From Deltaproteobacteria bacterium (GTDB lineage: Bacteria > Myxococcota_A > Polyangia > GCA-2747355 > JADLHG01), in assembly GCA_020848905.1 (NCBI GenBank), contig JADLHG010000061.1:32031-96030 (forward strand): DNA of 64,000 nucleotides, written 5' to 3'. A program made the position numbers and the translations under genes. The notes under the pieces were generated by a model, which ran no database searches, was not told the DNA's origin, and saw only the letters and a list, made by a program, of their open reading frames with translations. Below are positions 56,944-64,000 of the stretch, one piece after another; position 1 is the stretch's first letter, and every line of letters starts with the position of its first letter.

Positions 56944-58098
56944 CTACTGCCGGCGCGTGGAGGTGGGGCGCGTGCGTCGGGGGGCGGCGACCTTCGAGGC
57001 CGTCGGGCCGGTGAAGCGCTCGGGGCTGAAGCCGTACTCCTTGACCCCGCCGTAGGTCGGCGAACCCGGCGCGAAGTCGTACTTTGCGACCGGGCGGTCT
57101 GCGATCTCCACCTTGCCGGCGTTCCAGCCCTGCGTGATGAGCCGCACCTCCTTGCCGATGCTCTCGAGGAAGGGGATGGTGATCGCCGCGCCGTGGCCGA
57201 TGTCCACCTTCCCCTGCGAGAGGAAGAGGTACTGGCGGTACTCGGCGAAGTTCGCGAGCAGGCGCGGCCGGGCGCCGGGCAGGTGCAGGGCGTAGGTCAC
57301 CTTCTGGGCCGTCTTGCGCTCGTTCTCTTGCTCGAGCTGCTCGGCCGCCGCGCCGATGGCCGCGCGGATCTGGTCGGCCGCGGCTCCGGTGAAGGAGGCC
57401 GGCAGGGCCAACTTGCGGAGCTGGTACGCGACGTCCCGACCCGCGTCGACGGGGCCGCCCGAGCGCGGGTTCCAGGGCTCCTCCGTGAGCTCGGTGACCC
57501 ACGCGCCCGGAATCACGTTGCCGATGGAGTAGGCGGTCCCGCGGCGGATCACCACCATCCCCTTGAACTCGCCCTCGGTGATCGGCGCGATCTCCTCGAC
57601 GTTGAAGCTTTGGACGCGGCGCGTGTGGCCCACGCGTACGACGTCGGCCTTCAGCTCCTGCTGGAGCTCGTGGGTCCAGCTCTTCAGCTCGCCATTGTCG
57701 GCGTGGTGCGCGCGAGAGGCCGACAGGAGGAGGTCGTACCTGCCGGGAGTGGGGCTGGACTGCACGGTGAGGTGGCGCAGAGCGTTCCCCGCGGCGTCGA
57801 ACGCGCCGCTGAAGCGGGTCTCCGACAACCACCGGTCGCTCTCGACCTGGCCGAGCTTCGCGCGCTCGACCTTGGCCGTCTCGCGAAAGCGCGTGGGAGC
57901 GAGACGGAACCAGGCGGGAAGCGCGGCGCCGTCGCCCTCGAGCAGGCGCTGCAAGGCGGTGGCCTGACGGAGGGCTCGCTGGCTCGCGTCGGGAAGGTCC
58001 TGCCGGTCCTGGTCGGTGACATCCTTGGCCTGCGCCGGGCCGGAGACGGTCGAAACAAAGATGGCTAGGAGAACGGCCCTGCGACGGTGCGTGAACAT
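56944..58098 (-). CDS. Secreted protein of unknown function
   Basis: Encodes 384 residues. An N-terminal signal peptide (about 1-24, ending PAQA) is present and there is no lipobox. The mature part is mostly charged with hydrophobic strands (YDLLLSASRAHHADNG, VRVGHTRRVQSFNVEEI, GMVVIRRGTAYSIGNVIPG). Its last 20 residues are Arg-rich. I do not recognise a family. It is convergent with groEL and has no clear operon partner. Confidence 0.65.
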   Translation of the reverse strand: MFTHRRRAVLLAIFVSTVSGPAQAKDVTDQDRQDLPDASQRALRQATALQRLLEGDGAALPAWFRLAPTRFRETAKVERAKLGQVESDRWLSETRFSGAFDAAGNALRHLTVQSSPTPGRYDLLLSASRAHHADNGELKSWTHELQQELKADVVRVGHTRRVQSFNVEEIAPITEGEFKGMVVIRRGTAYSIGNVIPGAWVTELTEEPWNPRSGGPVDAGRDVAYQLRKLALPASFTGAAADQIRAAIGAAAEQLEQENERKTAQKVTYALHLPGARPRLLANFAEYRQYLFLSQGKVDIGHGAAITIPFLESIGKEVRLITQGWNAGKVEIADRPVAKYDFAPGSPTYGGVKEYGFSPERFTGPTASKVAAPRRTRPTSTRRQ

Positions 58099-58494
58099 GC
58101 TGGCTCCTGTGGCTCGCGTGCGGGACGCGTGGCGGTTCGCCGCTATAGCAGGAGATGTGCCGGGGCGCCCTCGCGGGCAAGGTGCTGAGATTCCTCGCTT
58201 ACCATGCGCGACCGGGGGAGCGCGGCGGGTGGCGGGCGAAGTTGTCTGGCCGGCGGGTTCCCTGTGCGGTGCTCACACGAGGTCGCACCGTGAAGCGCGG
58301 CCGGGGGGATGGATCGCGGCCCGTGCCACCGATCTTCGGTGACCGAGCTGGCGCAGCCGGACGCCGGTGGCTCCGCGCCCATGGACTTTTCCGCTGGGCT
58401 CGCAGTAGGTTCGGTGCGCCGGGCCCCGACCGCGCCGTGGATCGCGCATTGCACGAGGGCCGGGCCGTAAGCCCCTGACCAGGAGTCGTGCCCC
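58099..58494. other. Intergenic region with no clear gene
   Basis: These 396 bases separate two divergent envelope-protein genes. A 107-codon ORF at 58155-58478 lacks a good ribosome binding site and has Arg-rich composition typical of chance frames in GC-rich DNA. No convincing promoter, hairpin or repeat was found beyond scattered short inverted repeats. Regulatory signals for both genes must lie here. Confidence 0.55.
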
Positions 58495-59511
58495 GTGCTG
58501 CGATGCCGTCCTTGGTGCTGTTTGGTCCTGCTCCTTGGAGTCCTCGGTTGCGGCGCGCCCTCCGAAGAGGAAGCGCTCGAGGAGCTCGGCGTCCTCGGCG
58601 GCAAAGCCGACACCGTGCTGCGCGAGGTCTCCGTCCGGCTCAGCGCCGGCAAGACGCGGCGCTACCGAGTCCGGGCCAAGGGGCTCTCCGCGCGCCTGAC
58701 GCAGACCGACGACGTGGTCGCCAAGCTGGAGGCCTACGCCGGCGCCTTCCGCTGCGGCAGCGACGAATCGTCCGCCCCCGCCGTGCGCTGCCAGGGTGAC
58801 GACTCGGAGCGGAGCTGGACGCTGAAGCTTTCGAACCTCGACGAGCGCTTGCTGGTCGGGAAGCTGACCGTCAGCGCACTCGCCGCGCCGAACGGAGCGG
58901 CGGAGTTCGGCATCGTCTCGGACATCGACGACACGATCCTCCCGCCGCACGGCCGGAATGCCGCGCTTCCCGCCTCGTATCCGGGGGTGGCCGCGCTCTA
59001 CACCGAGCTCGAGCTCGGCGGTGGCGGAAGGCCGGGCGACATGTACTACGTCACCGCGCGCAGTCCCGAGCGCGTGGTGGAGATCCCGCCCTGGCTCGCG
59101 GCGAACGGGCTACCGGCCGGGGCGATCGAGACGGGGATATCCACGATGCCGTGGATCGTGGAAAAAGAGAAAATCAAGGATGTCACGAAAATCTTCGAGG
59201 CCCAGCCGGGGCAGCGTTTCGTGCTCTTCGGCGACTCGAGCGCGCGCGACGCCGAGGTGTATCAGGCGATCCGCGCCGCCTATCCGACCCGCGTGGCTGC
59301 GGCGTTCATCCACCGCGTGAAGACCATCGACGCCTCGCGCGTGAGCGGGCTCCACCTGGTAGAGAACTACGCCGTGGCGGCGGCGCGCCTCTTCGGCCTC
59401 TCCATTCTCGACGAGGCGGCGGCCCGCCGCATCATGCGCGCCGCGCAGCGCGACGGTCTGGCGATCTCCGACCGGGAGATCGACGGGCTCCTCGCGGCCA
59501 ACCGGCCCTAG
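58495..59511 (+). CDS. APP1/DUF2183-domain lipoprotein, HAD-like phosphatase
   Basis: Encodes 338 residues from GTG 58495, preceded by AGGAG. The lipobox is LLGVLGCG. Residues about 30-135 form a beta-rich N-terminal domain. The catalytic part has VSDIDDTI (HAD DxDxT motif) near 142, YYVTARSPERVV, and VLFGDSSARDAEVY. This is the APP1 family, related to phosphatidate phosphatases. It probably dephosphorylates a lipid or phosphorylated substrate outside the inner membrane, since it is a lipoprotein. That location is inference. Confidence 0.85.
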   Translation: MLRCRPWCCLVLLLGVLGCGAPSEEEALEELGVLGGKADTVLREVSVRLSAGKTRRYRVRAKGLSARLTQTDDVVAKLEAYAGAFRCGSDESSAPAVRCQGDDSERSWTLKLSNLDERLLVGKLTVSALAAPNGAAEFGIVSDIDDTILPPHGRNAALPASYPGVAALYTELELGGGGRPGDMYYVTARSPERVVEIPPWLAANGLPAGAIETGISTMPWIVEKEKIKDVTKIFEAQPGQRFVLFGDSSARDAEVYQAIRAAYPTRVAAAFIHRVKTIDASRVSGLHLVENYAVAAARLFGLSILDEAAARRIMRAAQRDGLAISDREIDGLLAANRP

Positions 59512-59710
59512 AGCGCTCGCGGGCCAGCCACCGCGACTCCTCGCCCGCGCTGCCTCCCCCCGTGACGCGCCGTGTGACCACCTGCCGCTTCGTGGTGTGG
59601 CGGAAGGATCCAGCGGTGTCCCACGGCTGCCCAGAAATTCCACGGACTTGGGCTCGCCGGCAGTGGCACTGGGCGTGCAATGGCCTCACGGCAGTCGGAG
59701 GTGCTCCCGA

Positions 59711-60211
59711 ATGACGCTACTCAGACGAACCTACGCGGGGATGGCGCTGGTACTGGTAGTCGGGGTTTCGGTACCGGCCGCGGCGGCCGAGGAGCAGCGC
59801 GGCTGGCTCGGTCGCGTCGCGTCGTCCTTCTCCCGCGCGCGTCTCGGGGACAAGGTGGTTCGCTCTCTCGCGACCGGCTGGCACCTCATCTCCACGGGCT
59901 TCATCGTGGCCGACGTTCTCAATCAGACGTTGCCGCATACGGAGCGGCTCTCCCGCGCGGCCACGGTGCCCTTCACGCTGATGGGCGCCGCGGCCTCCCT
60001 GGCACGCGACGTCGTGCCGCGTCCCGTGCGCTATGCCGCGGCGGGCGCGAACCTGGGTCATGCGGTCTTCATGCACTTCCAGGGGTGCGAGGCGCCAGAT
60101 GCGGCCCTGATGGGGCTCTACCTCCTCGGGCCCGAGCTCAAGGCCGGCGCGCGCGCCGTGCATCGCGCGGTGGTGCAGCCGATCGCCCAGCGCCTCCGCG
60201 CCAGGCGCTGA
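59711..60211 (+). CDS. Small membrane-associated protein of unknown function
   Basis: Encodes 166 residues from ATG 59711, with GGAGGTG 8 bases before. The signal-like N-terminus ends at AAAAEE. Two further hydrophobic segments (GFIVADVLN, TVPFTLMGAAASLARDV) follow. No family is recognised. The gene lies between the APP1 lipoprotein and a gene for a single-pass membrane protein, all on the same strand with gaps of about 100-200 bases. Confidence 0.6.
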   Translation: MTLLRRTYAGMALVLVVGVSVPAAAAEEQRGWLGRVASSFSRARLGDKVVRSLATGWHLISTGFIVADVLNQTLPHTERLSRAATVPFTLMGAAASLARDVVPRPVRYAAAGANLGHAVFMHFQGCEAPDAALMGLYLLGPELKAGARAVHRAVVQPIAQRLRARR

Positions 60212-60304
60212 GCCCTTGGCGAGCGCCTAAGGGTCCGGCCAGCTTCTCTCGCGCGCGCGACGCCGCTCTGGCACGCACTTCGTAGCTTTCAGTCGGGCCG
60301 ATCC

Positions 60305-61669
60305 GTGGAAGACTCGGGGCAGGCGAGTCGACCGGTGTCTTCCATGCCTGGCAGTCCCACGGATCGCGAAGAGACTCGACGCGTGGAGCTCGACTCGGGC
60401 GAGCGCGACCGCTATCGCGGGCACATCGAGAGCTCCGCGCGGCCCGAGTCGCTGGTGGTGCTGGCCGAGCGCGACACGGCGCCGGGTTCGGGAGCGCCTG
60501 CCGACGACCTCTTCATCGACCAGCCGACGCCCGTGATGGCGCTCGACGACCGGATCTCGGCGCTGGCGCACGAGTGGTACGAGCCGACGGAGCCGACCTT
60601 CGACGGCGTCGCGGAGGCCGACGAGGAACCGAGTCGCCCGACGGAGCCCGACCCGACCTGGCCCACGCGTCCCGGCCGACCGATCGTGCGCGCGGAGTCC
60701 TTGCCGCCGCCGCTGCCCACCGAGGCCTTCGTCGATGCCGGGCCGCCGCCGGCGCCGTTGATGGAGCTCCGGAGCTTCCCGGTGCCGGACCGGAGCGACG
60801 AGCTCTCCGAGGGCGCTGTCGCGATCCCCCGCCGCCCGGTGCAGCGCACGGGACCGGCTGCATCCGCGGGCGGGGTAGGTAGCCGGGACGCGGGCCTCGC
60901 CCCGCCCGACGGGCACGCGTGGCTCCGCAGCGCGATCGCGGTGGGTGTCGGCGCAGCGCTGACGCTCTCGCTCGCCGTGGGAGGGATCAAGCTGTACATG
61001 CATCTGCGTGCCGAACCGTGGCGACCGCGGGTCCCCGTGCCCCTCGTCGCGTCGAGCGGCGACGCGATCGCGGAGGTCAGTACGCGTCCAGCGCCGGTGG
61101 TCTCGCCGCTTCCGCCCCCGGATCTTCGCTTGCCCGACACGGGAGGTGGAATGCCACCCGACGCGTCGGCTCGTACCGTGGCGCCGACGGAGGCGGAGCC
61201 GCGTGCTGCCGATCGGGAGACCCCGGACCTGCCGGAGCTGCCCGCTCTGCCCAAGGCGTTCGACGCGACCGACGAAGGACGTGCGGCGCGACGGCACTTG
61301 CTCGAACTTCGCGCAGCGCGGGCGTACGGCGAGATGGAGCGACTCCTGGTCGCACTGCCGCCGACGGTGCGGCACCACCCCGTCGTGCGGCTCTGGCTGG
61401 CGGGGGTCCACTACCAGCTCGGGCGGCTTCCGGCGGCGGCGGCGGGCTATCAGGCCCTCGCGTCGGGTCCGGCGCTGCGAGCCGAGGCGCTGCTCGGGTT
61501 GAGCCGGACCAAGCTCGCGCAGAATTACCGCACGCTCGCGCTGCGGCTCGCACGAGAGGCGCGGCGTGCGGCGGGCGCGGGGCGCTCCTCGGTGTGCGCG
61601 CAGGCCATCGAGCTGCAGCTCGCGCGCTGTCTGCTGGCGCTGCGCGAGAAGGAGAACGCGCCGCGATAG
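60305..61669 (+). CDS. Membrane protein with C-terminal TPR-like region
   Basis: Encodes 454 residues from GTG 60305; the ATG at 60344 is an alternative. Residues 1-200 are low-complexity, rich in Pro, Glu and Asp, likely cytoplasmic. A single helix (AIAVGVGAALTLSLAVGG) lies near 212-230. The periplasmic part has a Pro-rich linker and then helices (AARAYGEMERLLVAL, LAGVHYQLGRLPAAAAGYQAL) that look like TPRs. It may be a signalling scaffold. No family was identified. Confidence 0.65.
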   Translation: MEDSGQASRPVSSMPGSPTDREETRRVELDSGERDRYRGHIESSARPESLVVLAERDTAPGSGAPADDLFIDQPTPVMALDDRISALAHEWYEPTEPTFDGVAEADEEPSRPTEPDPTWPTRPGRPIVRAESLPPPLPTEAFVDAGPPPAPLMELRSFPVPDRSDELSEGAVAIPRRPVQRTGPAASAGGVGSRDAGLAPPDGHAWLRSAIAVGVGAALTLSLAVGGIKLYMHLRAEPWRPRVPVPLVASSGDAIAEVSTRPAPVVSPLPPPDLRLPDTGGGMPPDASARTVAPTEAEPRAADRETPDLPELPALPKAFDATDEGRAARRHLLELRAARAYGEMERLLVALPPTVRHHPVVRLWLAGVHYQLGRLPAAAAGYQALASGPALRAEALLGLSRTKLAQNYRTLALRLAREARRAAGAGRSSVCAQAIELQLARCLLALREKENAPR

Positions 61670-61799
61670 CGCTGTGCGACGACGCCCGACGGTGCTCGAC
61701 GACGCCGCGCTCGCGGGCCAAGGTCTTCCCTCCCCGCGCGGCCTGCTGGACATGGCGGGTGGGATGGGCTAGACCGCTGCCACGTCGAGTGAGGCGATC

Positions 61800-62828
61800 A
61801 TGAAGGTAGGAATCATCGGCCGTGTCAGCGCTGGCCGGAACACGCTGTTCGATGCCCTGACCGGGCAGGGCGGGGCGCCCCGTACGCCCGGCAAGGCGCG
61901 CCTCGGTATCGCCCGCGTGGCCGACCCGCGGGTGGATCGGCTGACGGAGCTCTGCAAGCCGAAGAAGACGGTCTACGCCGAGTTCACGCTCGCTTTGCCG
62001 CAGGCGCACGCGTCGGGTCCGGTGGACGCGGCGGGGGTGCGCGAGCTGCGCGACCTCAAGGCCTACGCGCACGTCGTCGGAGCCTACACCGGAGAGCCGG
62101 TGGCGGAGTTCGTGCCGCAGGAGATCCAGGCCCTCTCGACGGAGCTCGTGCTGAACGACATGGAGCGGGTGGAGAAGCGGCGGGCGCGCATCGCCAAGGG
62201 CGGAGGCGCACGGCCGGGCGAAGAGGACGCGCTGGCCATGGCGGCCAAGCTCCTCGAGCAGGAGACGCCGCTGCGCCTCCACGGCTGGGACGAACAGGCG
62301 CTCGACCTGCTGGACGACACGGGGCTCGTCAGTCAACGGCCGGTCTTGACGGTGGTCAACGTCACCGAGGAGCTCCTCGGCGACGGACCGCCCGCCGCGG
62401 TGCACGAGGCGGCGAGGGCGGTGGGCAGCGAGGTGCTCTGGCTCTGCGCTCCGCTGGAGCTCGAGATCGCGGCCCTGGATGCGGCGGCGCAGCAGGAGTT
62501 CCTGGCGGCCTACGGGCTGTCGGCGCCCGTCTCGCAGCGCTTCGTCCAGGCGAGTCTGCACCTTCTCAAGCAGATCTGCTTCTTCACCGTGGGGCCCGAT
62601 GAGGTGCGCGCGTGGCCCATCCCGCGCGAGACGAAGGCGCGGCGCGCGGCCCGGGCCATCCACAGCGACCTCGAGAAGGGATTCATCCGGGCGGAGGTCA
62701 TCGACTACGACGTCTTTCTGCAGCACGGCAGCGAGGCCAAGTGCCGCGCCGTGGGGCAGCTCCGCGTCGAAGGGAAGGACTACGAGGTGAAGGATGGCGA
62801 CATCATCACCATTCGCTTCAACGTCTGA
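61800..62828 (+). CDS. Degenerate YchF/Obg-like protein with TGS-type C-terminus
   Basis: Encodes 342 residues, slightly shorter than YchF (about 363). The C-terminal region, about residues 255-342, matches the YchF C-terminal/TGS domain closely, with LQHGSEAKCRAVGQLRVEGKDYEVKDGDIITIRFNV split into short parts: HGSEAKCRAVG, RVEGKDYEVKDGDII. The N-terminal P-loop is GRVSAGRNT instead of GxPNxGKST, so the nucleotide-binding Lys is Arg. No G3 DxxG segment is found. It therefore probably does not bind or hydrolyse nucleotides normally. Confidence 0.8.
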   Translation: MKVGIIGRVSAGRNTLFDALTGQGGAPRTPGKARLGIARVADPRVDRLTELCKPKKTVYAEFTLALPQAHASGPVDAAGVRELRDLKAYAHVVGAYTGEPVAEFVPQEIQALSTELVLNDMERVEKRRARIAKGGGARPGEEDALAMAAKLLEQETPLRLHGWDEQALDLLDDTGLVSQRPVLTVVNVTEELLGDGPPAAVHEAARAVGSEVLWLCAPLELEIAALDAAAQQEFLAAYGLSAPVSQRFVQASLHLLKQICFFTVGPDEVRAWPIPRETKARRAARAIHSDLEKGFIRAEVIDYDVFLQHGSEAKCRAVGQLRVEGKDYEVKDGDIITIRFNV

Positions 62829-62849
62829 TCGCACGGCCCGACGCACACC

Positions 62850-63776
62850 ATGACCCAGCAGCTACACGACGCCCGAGTCCTCATCGTAGCGGGCCTTCGC
62901 CCGGTGCTGAACGAGCTCCTCGAACTCCTGTCGGCTACCCAGCCGGACGTGCGCCTCGCCACCGGGGGGGCGCTGCTTCGCGCGCTCGACGAGTGGTCGG
63001 CCGCGGTTTCGCGGCAGACGGCGCAGCCGGAGAGAGAACAGCTCCACGCGCTCGAGCACGGCAAGCTGGAGCTGATGGGAAAGCTGGCCGTCGCGCAGAA
63101 GGACACCACGGATCTGCGCGCGCACAACCAGCAGCTGCGCGAGGACCTCATCCGGGCCAATCAGAAAATCGACGCGGCTCGCAAGGAGCAGATGGAGGCC
63201 AAGCTCGCCGTGGAGACCGTGCGCGCGAACGCCAAGGCGCTCGACCTCGAGGTGCGGGACCTGCGGCGGCGGGTGCGTGAGCTCGAGGGTGGGCCGCCGC
63301 TCACCCCGGCCGAAGCCGCGCCGGAGCAGGTGCGGGCGCTCCTGGCACCCGAGGCGCAAGCCGTCGCCGCGTCGCCAGCGGTGCCTGCGCCGCAGGTGGT
63401 GATCCCGTGGCCGCCGCTGGCGCTGTCTGGCGTACAGCCGGCCGCCGAGCCGTCCTCCGCCCCGCCGTCGCTCGCCGCCGCGCCACCTGCCGAGGTGGCG
63501 ACGCGGTCGTCGGAAAGCCCGGTGAAGGCGAGGGCCAGGCCCGGAAGCAAGCGCCCCCCGGCGAAGCCGCCGCAGCCGGCCAGAACGCCGAACGAGAAGT
63601 CCGTGAAGTCCGCGAACGCTGCCCGTCCGGCGAAGAAGAAGGCCCCCGCGAAGCAGGCCAAGGTTTCGCGCACCGCCGCCAAGAAGGCCCCCGCGAAGCC
63701 GGCCAAGGCCTCGCGCACCGCCGCCAAGAAGGGCTCGCGCACGGCGGCCAAGAAGGCCCCGCGCCGTCGGTCCTGA
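62850..63776 (+). CDS. Coiled-coil protein with histone H1-like Lys/Ala/Pro tail
   Basis: Encodes 308 residues and begins 21 bases after the YchF-like gene. Residues about 55-150 form a long coiled coil (ALEHGKLELMGKLAVAQKD and similar heptads). A Pro/Ala-rich linker covers about 155-240. The last 60 residues are basic, with repeated KKAPAKxAKxSRTAA units, like the C-terminal tail of histone H1 and some bacterial nucleoid proteins. It may bind DNA or RNA through this tail. A first stretch (RVLIVAGLRPVLNELLELL) slightly resembles a receiver-type start but lacks receiver acidic residues. Confidence 0.75.
   Translation: MTQQLHDARVLIVAGLRPVLNELLELLSATQPDVRLATGGALLRALDEWSAAVSRQTAQPEREQLHALEHGKLELMGKLAVAQKDTTDLRAHNQQLREDLIRANQKIDAARKEQMEAKLAVETVRANAKALDLEVRDLRRRVRELEGGPPLTPAEAAPEQVRALLAPEAQAVAASPAVPAPQVVIPWPPLALSGVQPAAEPSSAPPSLAAAPPAEVATRSSESPVKARARPGSKRPPAKPPQPARTPNEKSVKSANAARPAKKKAPAKQAKVSRTAAKKAPAKPAKASRTAAKKGSRTAAKKAPRRRS
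63636..63770 (+). repeat. 45-base tandem repeats in the H1-like tail
   Basis: Two full 45-base copies starting at 63636 and 63681, followed by shortened copies from 63726 and 63750, each begin AAGAAGGCCCCCGCG or a variant. They encode KKAPAKxAKxSRTAA-type units. Frame is kept. Confidence 0.8.
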
Positions 63777-63796
63777 CGGGTCCGGTCAGGGGGCCC

Positions 63797-64000
63797 TCAT
63801 TTCTTCTTGAGGAAGTCCTGCGTCCAGTACGGCTTCGCGAACGCGCCGGTGCCGCACGGCACGTATCCCGTACCGAGGTGCGTGAACGGGCCGAGGATGT
63901 TCGCGCGGTGTCCGGGGCTCGTCATCCACGACTTCATCACCTGCGCGGGGGTGGGCTGGCCGAGGGCGATGTTTTCTCCGGCTCCGACGTAGGTCGCGCC
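63797..64000 (-). CDS. CAP (SCP/PR1-like) domain protein, C-terminal part
   Basis: Runs off the end of the window; only the last 67 codons before the stop TGA (63799-63797) are visible. The sequence has GENIALG, VMKSWMTSPGHRANIL and YWTQDF near the end, the conserved motifs of the CAP superfamily. Such secreted domains bind or modify lipids or cell walls in bacteria, but the family's activity is unclear. It is convergent with the H1-tail gene, leaving 20 bases between them. Confidence 0.8.
   Translation of the reverse strand, partial: GATYVGAGENIALGQPTPAQVMKSWMTSPGHRANILGPFTHLGTGYVPCGTGAFAKPYWTQDFLKKK

Noticed and set aside
58155..58478. 107-codon ORF in the large intergenic gap
   Set aside because: Arg/Gly-rich composition, no ribosome binding site and no recognised motif.

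Overview
High-GC (about 70%), gene-dense bacterial chromosome segment, most consistent with a myxobacterium (phylum Myxococcota). This rests on the many proteins with Cys-rich repeats, PEGA domains, FHA-coupled regulators, a Hanks-type kinase with an N-terminal zinc finger, PilZ/receiver proteins and MYXO-CTERM-like tails. About 17 of the 57 annotated genes have a lipoprotein lipobox. No rRNA, tRNA or CRISPR array was seen. Genes lie on both strands in short operons, several with 4-base ATGA or GTGA stop/start overlaps.

Region by region: 1-8.6 kb holds a truncated kelch-repeat protein, an ElaA-type acetyltransferase, a 14-repeat Cys-rich lipoprotein, a pair of divergent surface proteins with MYXO-CTERM-like tails (one a trypsin-like protease) and the malic enzyme MaeB. 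8.6-19.6 kb has an orphan radical SAM/SPASM enzyme, a C-type lectin lipoprotein, a Ser/Thr kinase, a three-gene operon (beta-propeller lipoprotein, sigma factor, membrane protein), a polysaccharide lyase, a DUF4105-like membrane protein and a VWA protein. 19.7-25.8 kb has a histidine kinase paired with a PilZ-receiver protein, an SDR enzyme coupled to a lipoprotein, a porin-like protein and a PEGA protein. 25.8-33.4 kb has a large TPR metalloprotease, a second PEGA protein, and a Cys-rich lipoprotein whose signal peptide carries a 160-bp MITE-like palindrome, followed by an alpha/beta-hydrolase lipoprotein.

33.4-47.6 kb carries a Crp-FHA fusion regulator, TrpS, isopentenyl-diphosphate isomerase (Fni), a FHA sigma-54 activator facing a predicted sigma-54 promoter, a rhomboid-like protein lacking expected catalytic residues, the site-2 protease RseP, a lipoprotein histidine phosphatase, IlvE and a GH13 enzyme. 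47.6-64 kb carries a TGS/uridine kinase fusion, a D,D-peptidase, a PLL-lectin-like lipoprotein, SSB, GroES-GroEL, an APP1-domain lipoprotein, a degenerate YchF-like protein, a protein with a histone-H1-like tail and the end of a CAP-domain protein.

The genes do not form one pathway. Recurring themes are envelope and surface lipoproteins, phospho-Thr signalling (one kinase and two FHA regulators) and scattered housekeeping genes. The observations most worth following are the in-frame MITE-like insertion, the FHA activator with its divergent sigma-54 promoter, the sigma-factor operon, and three enzymes with altered catalytic motifs (kinase, rhomboid, YchF).
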